64,000 bases of DNA, from positions 1 through 64,000 of the forward strand of contig SUYR01000016.1 in NCBI GenBank assembly GCA_015060335.1, in the 5' to 3' direction. Shown piece by piece: positions 14,875-23,184 of this stretch. The notes beneath the pieces were generated by a model that ran no database searches, was not told where the DNA came from, and worked only from the letters and a program-made list of their open reading frames with translations. Position 1 is the first letter of the stretch. Every line of letters starts with the position of its first letter. Position numbers and translations under genes: made by a program. The stretch comes from Bacteroidales bacterium. GTDB lineage: Bacteria; Bacteroidota; Bacteroidia; Bacteroidales; UBA932.

Positions 14875-16119
14875 ATGGACAGAAGAGTAGCAGTAACAGG
14901 TTTAGGTGTGGTTACGCCTATTGGAAATAATGTCGAAGAGTATTGGAAAAACCTTCTTGAGGGCGTCTGTGGTATTGATTTCATAAAATCGTTTCCGATA
15001 GATGAACTTCCGGCGAAGGTAGCGGCTGAGGTCAAGGATTTTAATCCGGCTGATTATGGTATAGAGCCTCCGTTTGCACGTAAACAGGATAAGTTTACTA
15101 TCTATGCTGTGGCTGCGGCATGGCAGGCTATGCGTCAGTCAGGATTGAATGCCTCTGAGGATGGAAATATCGATCCTGCAAGGCTTGGAGTTTACATCGG
15201 TTCGGGTGTCGGTGGATTTTCTACTCAGATGCGAGAAACTGAAAAACTTCTTAATGAAGGTCCGAGATGGGTGTCCCCTCTGTTCGTCCCTACAATGATT
15301 TCCAATATTGCTGCAGGAAATGTGGCGATAAGAAATAATGCATGCGGTCCATGCCTTCCTGTCTCGACTGCCTGTGCCACATCCACTCATACTATAGGTG
15401 AGGCGTATCGTGCCATCAGGCATGGGTATGCGGATGCGATTATTGCAGGTGGGTCTGAAGCGGCTGTATTGCCTATAGGAATTGCCGGATTTGCCAATGC
15501 AAAGGCCCTTTCACGTTCTGAGGACCCCTCAAGGGCTTCTCTTCCTTTCAATAAGGACAGGTCCGGCTTCGTGCTGGGCGAAGGAGCAGCGGTGCTGATT
15601 CTGGAGGAATACGAACATGCGAAGGCACGAGGCGCAGAGATTCTGGCAGAAGTGTGCGGCTATGGTAATACATGTGATGCATATCATGTCACGGCGCCGC
15701 GTCCTGACGGTTCGACGCAGTCCAGAGCGATAAAGATGGCTCTCGACGAGGCGGGATATTCTTCAGAAGACTGTCTTTACATAAATGCTCACGGCACGGG
15801 GACGGCACTTAATGACGTCATTGAGACTAAAAGTTTCAAGATTGCATTGGGAGACGATGCAGGCAAGGCACATATCAGCTCGACTAAAGGACATACCGGT
15901 CACCTTCTGGGAGCAGCAGGCGCGATAGAGGCTGTGGCGGCGGTTATGGCTCTACGCAGCGGCGTAGTTCCTCCGACTTTGGGACTCGATAATGTCGATC
16001 CTGAGTGCGATCTGGATTATACACCGTTGAATCCGGTGGAGGCAGATCTTACCATTGCCATATCGGATTCTCTCGGTTTCGGTGGACATAATGCCTGTGT
16101 GGCATTCAGGAAGGTCTGA
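14875..16119 (+). CDS. fabF: Beta-ketoacyl-ACP synthase II
   Basis: 414 aa condensing enzyme that elongates acyl-ACP with malonyl-ACP in fatty acid synthesis. The start MDRRVAVTGLGVVTPIGN is the family N-terminus. Catalytic residues: Cys167 in VSTACATSTHTIG, His in NAHGTGTALNDVIET, and Lys/His in TKGHTGHLLGAAGAIE. C-terminal SDSLGFGGHNACVAFRKV is canonical. No acpP or other fab gene adjacent. A ketosynthase for a special lipid is possible but not indicated. Confidence 0.95.
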   Translation: MDRRVAVTGLGVVTPIGNNVEEYWKNLLEGVCGIDFIKSFPIDELPAKVAAEVKDFNPADYGIEPPFARKQDKFTIYAVAAAWQAMRQSGLNASEDGNIDPARLGVYIGSGVGGFSTQMRETEKLLNEGPRWVSPLFVPTMISNIAAGNVAIRNNACGPCLPVSTACATSTHTIGEAYRAIRHGYADAIIAGGSEAAVLPIGIAGFANAKALSRSEDPSRASLPFNKDRSGFVLGEGAAVLILEEYEHAKARGAEILAEVCGYGNTCDAYHVTAPRPDGSTQSRAIKMALDEAGYSSEDCLYINAHGTGTALNDVIETKSFKIALGDDAGKAHISSTKGHTGHLLGAAGAIEAVAAVMALRSGVVPPTLGLDNVDPECDLDYTPLNPVEADLTIAISDSLGFGGHNACVAFRKV

Positions 16120-16545
16120 TTATTTCTTTCGGTTTTTCTTCAAGCTTTTTACTGCCTGCAGGGTCATTCCGTCAATGAGTGCCTTGCGGGCAGCCATTAT
16201 TTGAAGTATGGCACTTACAAGAGGAAAAACTATTGTAGGGGAGAATACCATCTCATTGTGGAATCTGAAGAAATCCACTCCAAGCCATATCTGGAAACCG
16301 ATCAGCATCAAGGCTGACAGCATGCATACCCTTGCCTGAAGAAGCGGGAACTTGTGGCAGAACACAGAGCAGATACCAGCTGTGAGCAGCATGATCAACA
16401 TGACTATGTACGGCAGTTTTTCATAATACATAATTGACAGTTCTTCGCCTCCGGCTGCAATGATTGTAGCAAGTCTGCAGAAAAACAGAGAAGTTATCAG
16501 CAGTGTGGCGATACCGATGAAATATGTCTGTGCTTTCTTCCACAT
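16120..16545 (-). CDS. DUF4293 family membrane protein
   Basis: 141 aa with four hydrophobic segments (YFIGIATLLITSLFFC, YIVMLIMLLTAGICSVF, VCMLSALMLIGFQIWLG, IVFPLVSAILQIMAA) and a basic C-terminus (KSLKKNRKK). Size and pattern match DUF4293, a Bacteroidota-specific inner-membrane family of unknown role. Its stop codon directly abuts that of the convergent fabF. The promoter is likely TAAATTTG at 16578-16571 (reverse), divergent from the phosphorylase gene. Confidence 0.7.
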   Translation of the reverse strand: MWKKAQTYFIGIATLLITSLFFCRLATIIAAGGEELSIMYYEKLPYIVMLIMLLTAGICSVFCHKFPLLQARVCMLSALMLIGFQIWLGVDFFRFHNEMVFSPTIVFPLVSAILQIMAARKALIDGMTLQAVKSLKKNRKK

Positions 16546-16599
16546 GGTATATCTGTTGTTTATTGAACGGCAAATTTAGGAAATTTAGACTTAATATGC

Positions 16600-16607
16600 T
16601 AAATTTG
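16600..16607 (+). promoter_or_regulatory. -7 element of the nucleoside phosphorylase gene
   Basis: TAAATTTG, 24 bp before the ATG at 16632. A mirror TAAATTTG on the reverse strand (16578-16571) serves the DUF4293 gene. Confidence 0.5.
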
Positions 16608-16631
16608 GGGATTGACTAATTGTTTTGGATT

Positions 16632-17501
16632 ATGAGAATAGCAGAATCAGAACTTATCATCAACACTGACGGCTCTGTGTTTCATCTTCACCTTCGCCCT
16701 GAAGAACTTGCTGACAATGTCATACTTGTCGGAGATCCGGGCAGAGTGGATATGATCGCAGAATATTTCGAAGAGAAGGAATTCAGACATGCATCCCGCG
16801 AATTTGTCTCTGTGACAGGAAGATACAAGGGTGTCCGGATGACAGCGCTCTCTACAGGAATCGGGACTGACAATATCGATATCGTGATGAACGAGCTGGA
16901 TGCTCTTGCAAATATAGACTTCAGTACAAGAGAGGTCAAGCCGGAGCATCGTTCCCTTAATATTCTTCGTATAGGAACCTCCGGCGCCATTCAGCCGGAA
17001 ATACCTCTCGGGGGCTTTGTGTTCTCGCATATTTCAGTAGGATGTGACGGACTGCTCAACTGGTATGCCGACAGGGACAAGATAGCGATGAAGGATATAG
17101 AGGATGCATTCAAAAGACACACTGGTTGGAACAGCCATCTGCCCGATCCGTATTTCGTAAAGGCGGGAGAGAAAATGAGCGAGAAATTCCGGGACTGCAC
17201 TTTTCCGGGAATGACAATAGCCGCATCCGGATTCTATGGACCTCAGGGAAGGGTATTGAGGATGCCTCTGGCAATGCCGGACATGCTTGATACTTTTGAG
17301 AGTTTCCGTTTTGGCAATCTCAAGGTTACGAATTTTGAGATGGAAGGCTCTGCAATTGCTGGTATTGCTGCTCATCTTGGACATAATGCCGGTACTGTGT
17401 GCTGCATAATTGCTCATCGCCATCATAAGGCATCGAATCCTGACTACAAGCCTCAGGTACGCAAGCTTATAGAACTTTGTCTGGACAAGCTGGCAGAGTA
17501 G
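16632..17501 (+). CDS. Nucleoside phosphorylase (uridine phosphorylase-like)
   Basis: 289 aa from MRIAESELIINTDGSVFHLH; the in-frame start 12 nt earlier is less likely. PNP/UDP phosphorylase fold: phosphate-binding GDPGRVDMIAEYF, SRGIGTD-like STGIGTDNIDIVMNEL, base-pocket RIGTSGAIQPEIPLG, and NFEMEGSAIAGIAAHLGH, which holds the ribose-binding Met-Glu. It splits a nucleoside with phosphate into base and ribose-1-phosphate for salvage. Uridine is the most likely substrate, but purines cannot be excluded from sequence. Cytoplasmic, monocistronic. Confidence 0.85.
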   Translation: MRIAESELIINTDGSVFHLHLRPEELADNVILVGDPGRVDMIAEYFEEKEFRHASREFVSVTGRYKGVRMTALSTGIGTDNIDIVMNELDALANIDFSTREVKPEHRSLNILRIGTSGAIQPEIPLGGFVFSHISVGCDGLLNWYADRDKIAMKDIEDAFKRHTGWNSHLPDPYFVKAGEKMSEKFRDCTFPGMTIAASGFYGPQGRVLRMPLAMPDMLDTFESFRFGNLKVTNFEMEGSAIAGIAAHLGHNAGTVCCIIAHRHHKASNPDYKPQVRKLIELCLDKLAE

Positions 17502-17509
17502 CTGTACTC

Positions 17510-18772
17510 TCAGTCAGGAAGATTGACTTCTATCATAAAGAGGGCGGCTTCGTTTATCGGGCTGCCCGCTTCCATGTAAATGAGGCCCCGTCCCGGACCG
17601 GTAAGTGTCAATGTGACGCCGTGTCCGTCAGTGTCTATTTCATAATCGTATATTCCTTCGGATTTGTCATCTTCAAGATACTCGATGCCGATGTCGAAGG
17701 GAGCGGAAGATGGTGTCAATCTGCATCCAAGGTGGATTTTATCGCCTATGTCTCCTGTTATGTATTCTGACGGGTATTTTACCAGGGAAGTGCTTCCGGT
17801 ATATTCGAGACCGCTTTTGTCGATTCTCCAGCCGTCTCCCTTCAGCCCGTCATCTTCAGGACAGATGGTTATATGGTAGTGACAGTTCCTTTCGATATCC
17901 AGACTGTTCCTGCCGTCGCCAAGATAGAAACGATAGATCAAGGGAACGTCTGCGCTTATCCATTCCTCGGAAGAGTATTCCAAGCCTATTTCCACAAAGG
18001 AACATGTCTGTCTCCGTCTGTCATATTCTTCAAACACTTTTTCCTCATCCGATCCGATTGGAGTGTCAGAAAACTGCCCCTGCATGTTCTCAAACATGTA
18101 TAGGGATATTTCTTCACTTATCCTGTTCCTGTCTTCCGTGTTCAGGGGAATGCATTCGTCACCTTTATGAGAGAAACCGGTGATGAAACAGTCATCAATG
18201 CTTTCCACGCGATTCTTTGCAAGAACCCTGGTCTTCTTGGGGCAGTTGCCGATCCTTACAGAACTTACCTTGAGTGAAATCCCCTCCGACAGTCTGCTTC
18301 TGTCCATTCTGATGCTGATGCGTGACATGAGCCTTTCCAGTTTGAGTTCAACTATATTGTCATCAGTTATGGTGATGTCACTGGCGGCATACATGGGCAG
18401 GCCGCTTCTGTATTCGTCAGGATAAGCAAGATGGTATTCTGTCTGCTTCAATTCTTCCAAGGTGACGGCTCTGATCTTATATCCGAAATTCGCAAATGCA
18501 TAGAAACTGTAGCGTTCTCCTTTGAGAAGAGATATCCTGCAACTGCCAGAATCTGTCGTGTAAGAACTGTACTCCAGAGATCCCGTACTGTCAAATATCA
18601 TCAGGCATACATTTGAAATCATTTCTTCGTCCGCAGCCAATGCTCTTGTAACAGCCTCGGAACATGTCAGCCTGATCATCACTTCAGCTTTCTGCTCCAA
18701 CTGGCTGCATGAAGAGACCAATAGGAATATACAGATCAGAAACGCACCTGATAATTTTCCTTTTCTGTCCAT
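17510..18772 (-). CDS. Fimbrillin/Mfa2-FimB-like lipoprotein
   Basis: 420 aa lipoprotein: signal peptide with lipobox LLVSSC (Cys22). N-terminal part ISNVCLMIFDSTGSLEYSSY and RYSFYAFANFGYKIRA match the first beta-sandwich of FimB/Mfa2-type fimbrial anchor proteins; LMSRISIRMDRSRL and a second domain follow. The role in this family is to anchor or cap a type V fimbria at the outer membrane. Last gene of a three-gene reverse operon; its start overlaps the upstream fimbrillin-like gene by 37 nt, so translation is probably coupled. It could also be a tip or accessory subunit. Confidence 0.6.
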   Translation of the reverse strand: MDRKGKLSGAFLICIFLLVSSCSQLEQKAEVMIRLTCSEAVTRALAADEEMISNVCLMIFDSTGSLEYSSYTTDSGSCRISLLKGERYSFYAFANFGYKIRAVTLEELKQTEYHLAYPDEYRSGLPMYAASDITITDDNIVELKLERLMSRISIRMDRSRLSEGISLKVSSVRIGNCPKKTRVLAKNRVESIDDCFITGFSHKGDECIPLNTEDRNRISEEISLYMFENMQGQFSDTPIGSDEEKVFEEYDRRRQTCSFVEIGLEYSSEEWISADVPLIYRFYLGDGRNSLDIERNCHYHITICPEDDGLKGDGWRIDKSGLEYTGSTSLVKYPSEYITGDIGDKIHLGCRLTPSSAPFDIGIEYLEDDKSEGIYDYEIDTDGHGVTLTLTGPGRGLIYMEAGSPINEAALFMIEVNLPD

Positions 18773-19746
18773 GTCTTTATATTCAGTTCAATATCAATAT
18801 CTTTGGGCTCTACAGGCGTGTCGGGATCTGTGGTACCTTTCCTGCGGATGAGGATGTTGTAATTATATGTCATGTTCCGTTCTATCCCCATCTCGCCCCC
18901 GGCTGTCAAAGGCCAATAGTATGTCATCCCATTGATCTTTCCTTCTATCACAAGTCTGGTACGTGTCTTTCCTGCATTTTGGTCCGGATAACACATGAAA
19001 CCTTTCTCAAGTCTGACAGCACTCCTTCCAAGCCGGTCTGCCACATACTGTGAAATGAGACTTGTGTCTGAAAAGCATCGGACGTCATAAGGGTTCAGCA
19101 TTCCTGCATTTATCAGTCTTACAGGTCCTTGGTTCTTTTCCGGAACAATCCCGCTCACAGCATTGACATTGGTCAGGTACGCCTTCACTTGAGTCATCTC
19201 AGAGCCCGAATATTCTGTTCCGCTGAAATCACATCTGAGTGACCTGATGTTGACAATGCCGGATAGCGGAGTCAATAGAAGCGGAATCCTTGAACCGCCG
19301 GCTGCACATCTGCAGTGACCTGTCATGACGGCGCTTTCTCTGTTCTCGTCCTCCAGATTGCAGTATATCTTGCTTAATGAACTGTATGAGTTTATCTCTG
19401 CCCATCTGTATCTGTCACTTTCGGATCCGTAAAGCAGAAATATGATCTTGTCCCCGCCAGTGGATCTTGTATATAGAGCAGGTCCGCTGAAGTTTTCGTG
19501 TCTCTGGTATGAGTCAAGCCTTTTCAGTTTGTCGTCGTCAAAGACAAGGATGTCGAGTGTGCTTCCTTCGTTTATGGAGGATTGCGATGACCGGAATTCA
19601 TTTATGAGCAACGATGTGTCCATAAATGAAGGGACGTTGGAGGAAAGCACACTCTCTGAACATCCTGAGATGAAGGTCGGGAACAAAATTAGAGAAATGT
19701 CCAGGAAAAGGACTTTGTGAACAGATATTATTAACCTTAAGTTCAT
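18736..19746 (-). CDS. Fimbrillin-like lipoprotein (FimA/Mfa1 superfamily)
   Basis: 336 aa from ATG at 19746 (a TTG 12 nt earlier also fits). Signal peptide with lipobox FISGC. STLDILVFDDDKLKRLDSYQ is the first strand set typical of fimbrillins, and RNMTYNYNILIRRKGTTDPD with IELNIKTWTEKENYQVRF matches the usual C-terminus that donates a strand in polymerised fimbriae. Middle gene of the operon DUF3575-like - this - Mfa2-like. Expected to be exported as a lipoprotein and matured at the cell surface. Confidence 0.6.
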   Translation of the reverse strand: MNLRLIISVHKVLFLDISLILFPTFISGCSESVLSSNVPSFMDTSLLINEFRSSQSSINEGSTLDILVFDDDKLKRLDSYQRHENFSGPALYTRSTGGDKIIFLLYGSESDRYRWAEINSYSSLSKIYCNLEDENRESAVMTGHCRCAAGGSRIPLLLTPLSGIVNIRSLRCDFSGTEYSGSEMTQVKAYLTNVNAVSGIVPEKNQGPVRLINAGMLNPYDVRCFSDTSLISQYVADRLGRSAVRLEKGFMCYPDQNAGKTRTRLVIEGKINGMTYYWPLTAGGEMGIERNMTYNYNILIRRKGTTDPDTPVEPKDIDIELNIKTWTEKENYQVRF

Positions 19747-19797
19747 GATTGGTAGCAAGTGAATAGATGAAGAGATTATTCCCGACCGTTTTTTATA

Positions 19798-20322
19798 TCA
19801 AAATACATATGCAAGACCTATTTTCAGACCGTCATCAGGCGGATGTCCGTTCTCAAACCATTCCAGAATGCCGGCTGTGTATGACAGAGTGGCTTTCAAT
19901 CCCTTCCATATCCTGCAGAAATACCCGAAGCCGATCCTCATGTCTGGGCTGCCTCTGTCTTTTATCTGTCCTCCGATGATGAGAGCCGGACCGTCAAATG
20001 CAGTGCGTGGCCAGAAGCAGAATGATATGCTGGCCTTTGTCAGATATGTGGAGACGGATGACGGATATATCAGTTCGCTTCCATAAAGATCTTTCCAATG
20101 TTCCGTTTCCTTTGCCTCCGGTCCTTTTATGAATCTTCCGATATTGACGCAGGCCTCTGCTTCTGCAGACCATTTGTCACTTATGGCGTGACCGAAATGG
20201 ATTGCTATGCCGCAGGAAGTCAATGCAGATACCAGATCCGTCCCGATTACGTTACGTTCCTGTCCGTCGCAATGATATGCGCCCCAAATCACTAAAGTCG
20301 ATATAGCCATCAGCCGCTTCAT
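19798..20322 (-). CDS. Outer-membrane barrel protein, DUF3575-like, heading the fimbrial operon
   Basis: 174 aa. A short signal peptide (MKRLMAISTLVIWGAYHCDG) is followed by NVIGTDLVSALTSCGIAIHF and a barrel-like pattern (IRIGFGYFCRIWKGLKATLSYTAG) ending DGLKIGLAYVF with C-terminal Phe. DUF3575 proteins of this size often precede fimbrillin genes in Bacteroidales, which is why I suggest it; the match is from memory and weak. First gene of the operon, 52 nt upstream of the fimbrillin-like start. Confidence 0.5.
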   Translation of the reverse strand: MKRLMAISTLVIWGAYHCDGQERNVIGTDLVSALTSCGIAIHFGHAISDKWSAEAEACVNIGRFIKGPEAKETEHWKDLYGSELIYPSSVSTYLTKASISFCFWPRTAFDGPALIIGGQIKDRGSPDMRIGFGYFCRIWKGLKATLSYTAGILEWFENGHPPDDGLKIGLAYVF

Positions 20323-20367
20323 GTTTTTTCGGCAAATCTATATGGCTCGATCCGAATCATTGCAAGA

Positions 20368-20469
20368 ACATAAAAAAAGTAATGCGGATTTTTGCTTTAT
20401 TTTATGTTTCGCAGATTTATTTTATGTGACCTAAAATCTTTTTTGACTGATGTAAAATAAATTTTATGT
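20368..20469. promoter_or_regulatory. Phased AT-rich repeats between the fimbrial and glycan operons
   Basis: TTTATTTTATGT occurs exactly at 20396-20407 and 20416-20427 (20-bp period), again with two mismatches at 20458-20469 (42 bp later), and in inverted form (ACATAAAAAAAG) at 20368-20379. The array sits between the divergent starts at 20322 and 20533 and ends 31 bp before the -7 element. Spacing of two helical turns suggests a multi-site operator or a bent-DNA element. Confidence 0.45.
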
Positions 20470-20500
20470 CTTTCTTGCCTTTAGTAATGGAAATAAATCT

Positions 20501-20508
20501 TATCTTTG
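20501..20508 (+). promoter_or_regulatory. -7 element upstream of the DUF47/glycan operon
   Basis: TATCTTTG fits TAnnTTTG. It overlaps the first codon of the longest frame (20506), so the true start must be downstream at 20533 or 20539. Confidence 0.6.
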
Positions 20509-20532
20509 AAAGATTGTTTACGATTGAGAATC

Positions 20533-21183
20533 ATGATTATGGAACTCTTGAATAAGATTGTTAAGAGAGGTCAGTTCTATCTGCCCGTATTTGCTCAGCA
20601 GGCTACATATCTCCAGCATGCATCAAAGACGCTTTGTGCGATGATGGAAACAATGGAGATGCCTAAATGGAGAAGTCTCGAAAAAGAAGTGAAAGCATGT
20701 GAGGTGCAAGGTGATGCCTTGCTTACCGAGCTGCATGAACAGCTTTCCGAGAAGTTCATGACCAGACTCAAGAAGATAGACATACAGGTTATAGCGATGA
20801 GTATGGATGAACTTCTGGACCACATCAATGATTCTGCCAAGTCGTTCCACCTGTATAGTCCGGACAGGATAGACCCTCAGATTGCTGATCTTGCACAATA
20901 TATTCATGCTCAGGCTGATGCATTGAGGCAGATGGTGTCATATCTGGGAGATATCAAGGCGAATTATGCTCAGATAGCGATGCAATGTGAGCGTATCACG
21001 GAACTTGAGCACGCAGCTGATGATACTTATGAGGAATATATCGGTTTTATCTTCAATAATGAAAAGGATGCCATACAGGTTATAAAATACAAGAATATCG
21101 CCGAACAGCTTGAAGCTGCGACGGACGCGGCAAAGAGGGTTTCTGATAATGTCAGAAAGGTGATACTCAAGCATATGGAATAG
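20533..21183 (+). CDS. DUF47 (PhoU-like, Pit accessory) family protein
   Basis: 216 aa, all alpha helix with coiled-coil heptads, as in DUF47/YkaA proteins that normally accompany a PiT-type phosphate transporter. Seen: KRGQFYLPVFAQQATYL, KEVKACEVQGDALLTELHEQ, HINDSAKSFHLYSPDRI and CERITELEHAADDTYEEYIG, which hold the E-x3-D metal-binding pattern repeated twice as in PhoU. Start: ATG at 20533, or 20539 (MELLNKIVKRG). No pit gene is in the window; instead the stop lies 1 nt before the glycosyltransferase gene, so it is cotranscribed with the glycan genes. Confidence 0.8.
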   Translation: MIMELLNKIVKRGQFYLPVFAQQATYLQHASKTLCAMMETMEMPKWRSLEKEVKACEVQGDALLTELHEQLSEKFMTRLKKIDIQVIAMSMDELLDHINDSAKSFHLYSPDRIDPQIADLAQYIHAQADALRQMVSYLGDIKANYAQIAMQCERITELEHAADDTYEEYIGFIFNNEKDAIQVIKYKNIAEQLEAATDAAKRVSDNVRKVILKHME

Positions 21184-21184
21184 T

Positions 21185-22396
21185 ATGACAAGAATAGCAT
21201 TCATACATAATAATTTCCCAGCTGGAGGTGCGGAACGGGTCACGATAGATATTGCTGCCTATCTTTCGGCATTTGAAGGTTATGAGGTCTATGTCTATGC
21301 TTCCAGAATATCTGAGGGGTTGATGACTGAAGACATGAGGAAGACCTTTACCTTGCGCAAGATACCTACTCAGGCTGTTCCGTCTGCGAGGGCGCGGGAG
21401 ATAGAACGTTATATTGTAGAGGATGATATTGATGTTCTTGTACAGGTTACAAAAGCTATTCCGGGTATTGATGATATAAAGAAGAGGACAGGAGTCAGGA
21501 CCATTGTTTCATGTCATGGAGAGCCTTTCTGGCAGAGACATGCTATCGTGTATCGCAGGCAGAAAGGTGCTGTGAGAAAACTCATCTGGAACCTGTATAA
21601 CAGGAAGAGGTATGAGGATGGTACCTTGGCTATGAAAAAGGCGGTCAGCCGTACCTTGAGAGAGTATGAGGGGTGTGATGCTTATACTGTTCTGTGCAAG
21701 CCATATAAGCTGGAGACCGAAGAGAGACTTGGGATTGAGCCGGAGCATTCTCATATATATCCGATAGAGAATCCCGAATATTCTGTGGATGACGTGAATT
21801 ATGAAAAGGAGAACATCTTGCTTTTCTGCGGCAGATTTGAGAACTGGTCGAAGAGAATAGACCGTCTTCTGAGGATATGGTCCAAGGTGCAGAATAAAAT
21901 GCCTGACTGGCGTCTTGTACTTGTAGGGGACGGAGAGAATTGGGAGGAACTCAAGCAGATGGCAGCAGATATGTCTCTTGAAAGAGTGTCTTTTGAAGGA
22001 AGAAGGACAAATGTTGCCGATTACTACAGGAAGGCATCCGTTGTCGCTTTGACATCGGAGACAGAAGGCTGGCCGTTGGCTTTGACAGAGGCTCAGGCAC
22101 AAGGCTGTATCTGCATAGCGTTCGGATGCACATCAGGTATCAGAGAAGTGCTGTCTCCGGATAAGGAATGCGGCTTTATTGTGTCTCCTTATGATGAAGA
22201 TGAATATGCCCGGATATTATTGTCAATAGTCTCAATGCCGGAAGAAGAGAAATTAAGGGTCAGGAAGAACTCTGTAGCCAAGAGACTGGAGTATGTGCCG
22301 GAGTCTATAGCCGAAAAATGGAGACTCCTTTTTGATGAAATATGTGCGCCAGCGCGCGAAAATGAAAACAAATCAGAAAAATATGAGAGTATATAA
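21185..22396 (+). CDS. Family GT4 glycosyltransferase
   Basis: 403 aa GT-B fold retaining glycosyltransferase. N-terminal acceptor domain FIHNNFPAGGAERVTIDIAA; C-terminal nucleotide-sugar domain with ILLFCGRFENWSKRIDRLL and the E-x7-E region TSETEGWPLALTEAQAQGCI. Cytoplasmic, membrane-associated; expected to add a sugar to a lipid-linked surface glycan. The donor is not predictable. Second gene of the 20533-28888 operon. Confidence 0.9.
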   Translation: MTRIAFIHNNFPAGGAERVTIDIAAYLSAFEGYEVYVYASRISEGLMTEDMRKTFTLRKIPTQAVPSARAREIERYIVEDDIDVLVQVTKAIPGIDDIKKRTGVRTIVSCHGEPFWQRHAIVYRRQKGAVRKLIWNLYNRKRYEDGTLAMKKAVSRTLREYEGCDAYTVLCKPYKLETEERLGIEPEHSHIYPIENPEYSVDDVNYEKENILLFCGRFENWSKRIDRLLRIWSKVQNKMPDWRLVLVGDGENWEELKQMAADMSLERVSFEGRRTNVADYYRKASVVALTSETEGWPLALTEAQAQGCICIAFGCTSGIREVLSPDKECGFIVSPYDEDEYARILLSIVSMPEEEKLRVRKNSVAKRLEYVPESIAEKWRLLFDEICAPARENENKSEKYESI

Positions 22397-23180
22397 TCCT
22401 GAAGGATCGACCTTGAGAAAAGATCAGAAGGAAATGATGAAGGCCCTGGTGGCTTTCGCTGAAATCTGTGAGAAGAACGATATACAATGGTGGCTGTGTT
22501 CCGGTACGCTGCTTGGAGCTGCCCGTCATAAGGGATTTATCCCATGGGATGACGACATGGATGTGTCCATGTTGAAGAAGGATTACAGGAAACTTGAGAA
22601 GATTCTTGCCAAGATGGATAATGAAGAGTACTTCTACCAATGCATCAAGACAGATCCTGACCATGTCAACGCTTTCGGTAAATTCCGTAAGAAGAAAGAT
22701 CCTGTGATGTCCACAGATCAGAGATCCCAGTATTTCAAATATCAGGGAGTTGGATTGGACGTTTTCTGTATAGAGAAGTCAACACGTTTTGCTTCTCATC
22801 TGGCGAAGTTCTTCTATCTGAATATGCAGCATCCGACCCAGTATATCAGGAACAGTTTCCTCAGACATATGGCGATCAAGATTGTCCAGATTATCAATTT
22901 CGGACTTTTGATACCTATATGCCGTCTTATCGGACGAATAAATCCGAACGACGAGTACCGTATCAGTCTTGGAGCAGGATTTTATAAGAGCAAGTTCTTC
23001 ATGAAGGATATTTTCCCTCTTTCAAAGATGGAGTTTGAAGGGGTTGAGTTCCCGGTGCCTGGTAATACAGATGCGTATCTGACCAATATTTATGGAGATT
23101 GGAGAAAACTTCCTTCGCAGGAGCAGATCAGAAAGTCATTGCATTACCCTATATATATAAAGGAAATATTCGGCGAATAG
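22383..23180 (+). CDS. LicD family phosphotransferase
   Basis: 265 aa from MRVYNPEGSTLRKDQKEMMK, overlapping the GT4 gene by 14 nt; a longer start at 22332/22362 adds residues without family similarity. The LicD signature is intact: WWLCSGTLLGAARHKGFIPW followed by DDDMDVSM, the metal/nucleotide site of the nucleotidyltransferase-like fold. Family members move phosphocholine or related phospho-alcohols from a CDP-activated donor to a cell-surface sugar. The fused cytidylyltransferase three genes downstream could make such a donor. Confidence 0.9.
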   Translation: MRVYNPEGSTLRKDQKEMMKALVAFAEICEKNDIQWWLCSGTLLGAARHKGFIPWDDDMDVSMLKKDYRKLEKILAKMDNEEYFYQCIKTDPDHVNAFGKFRKKKDPVMSTDQRSQYFKYQGVGLDVFCIEKSTRFASHLAKFFYLNMQHPTQYIRNSFLRHMAIKIVQIINFGLLIPICRLIGRINPNDEYRISLGAGFYKSKFFMKDIFPLSKMEFEGVEFPVPGNTDAYLTNIYGDWRKLPSQEQIRKSLHYPIYIKEIFGE

Positions 23181-23184
23181 CAAA

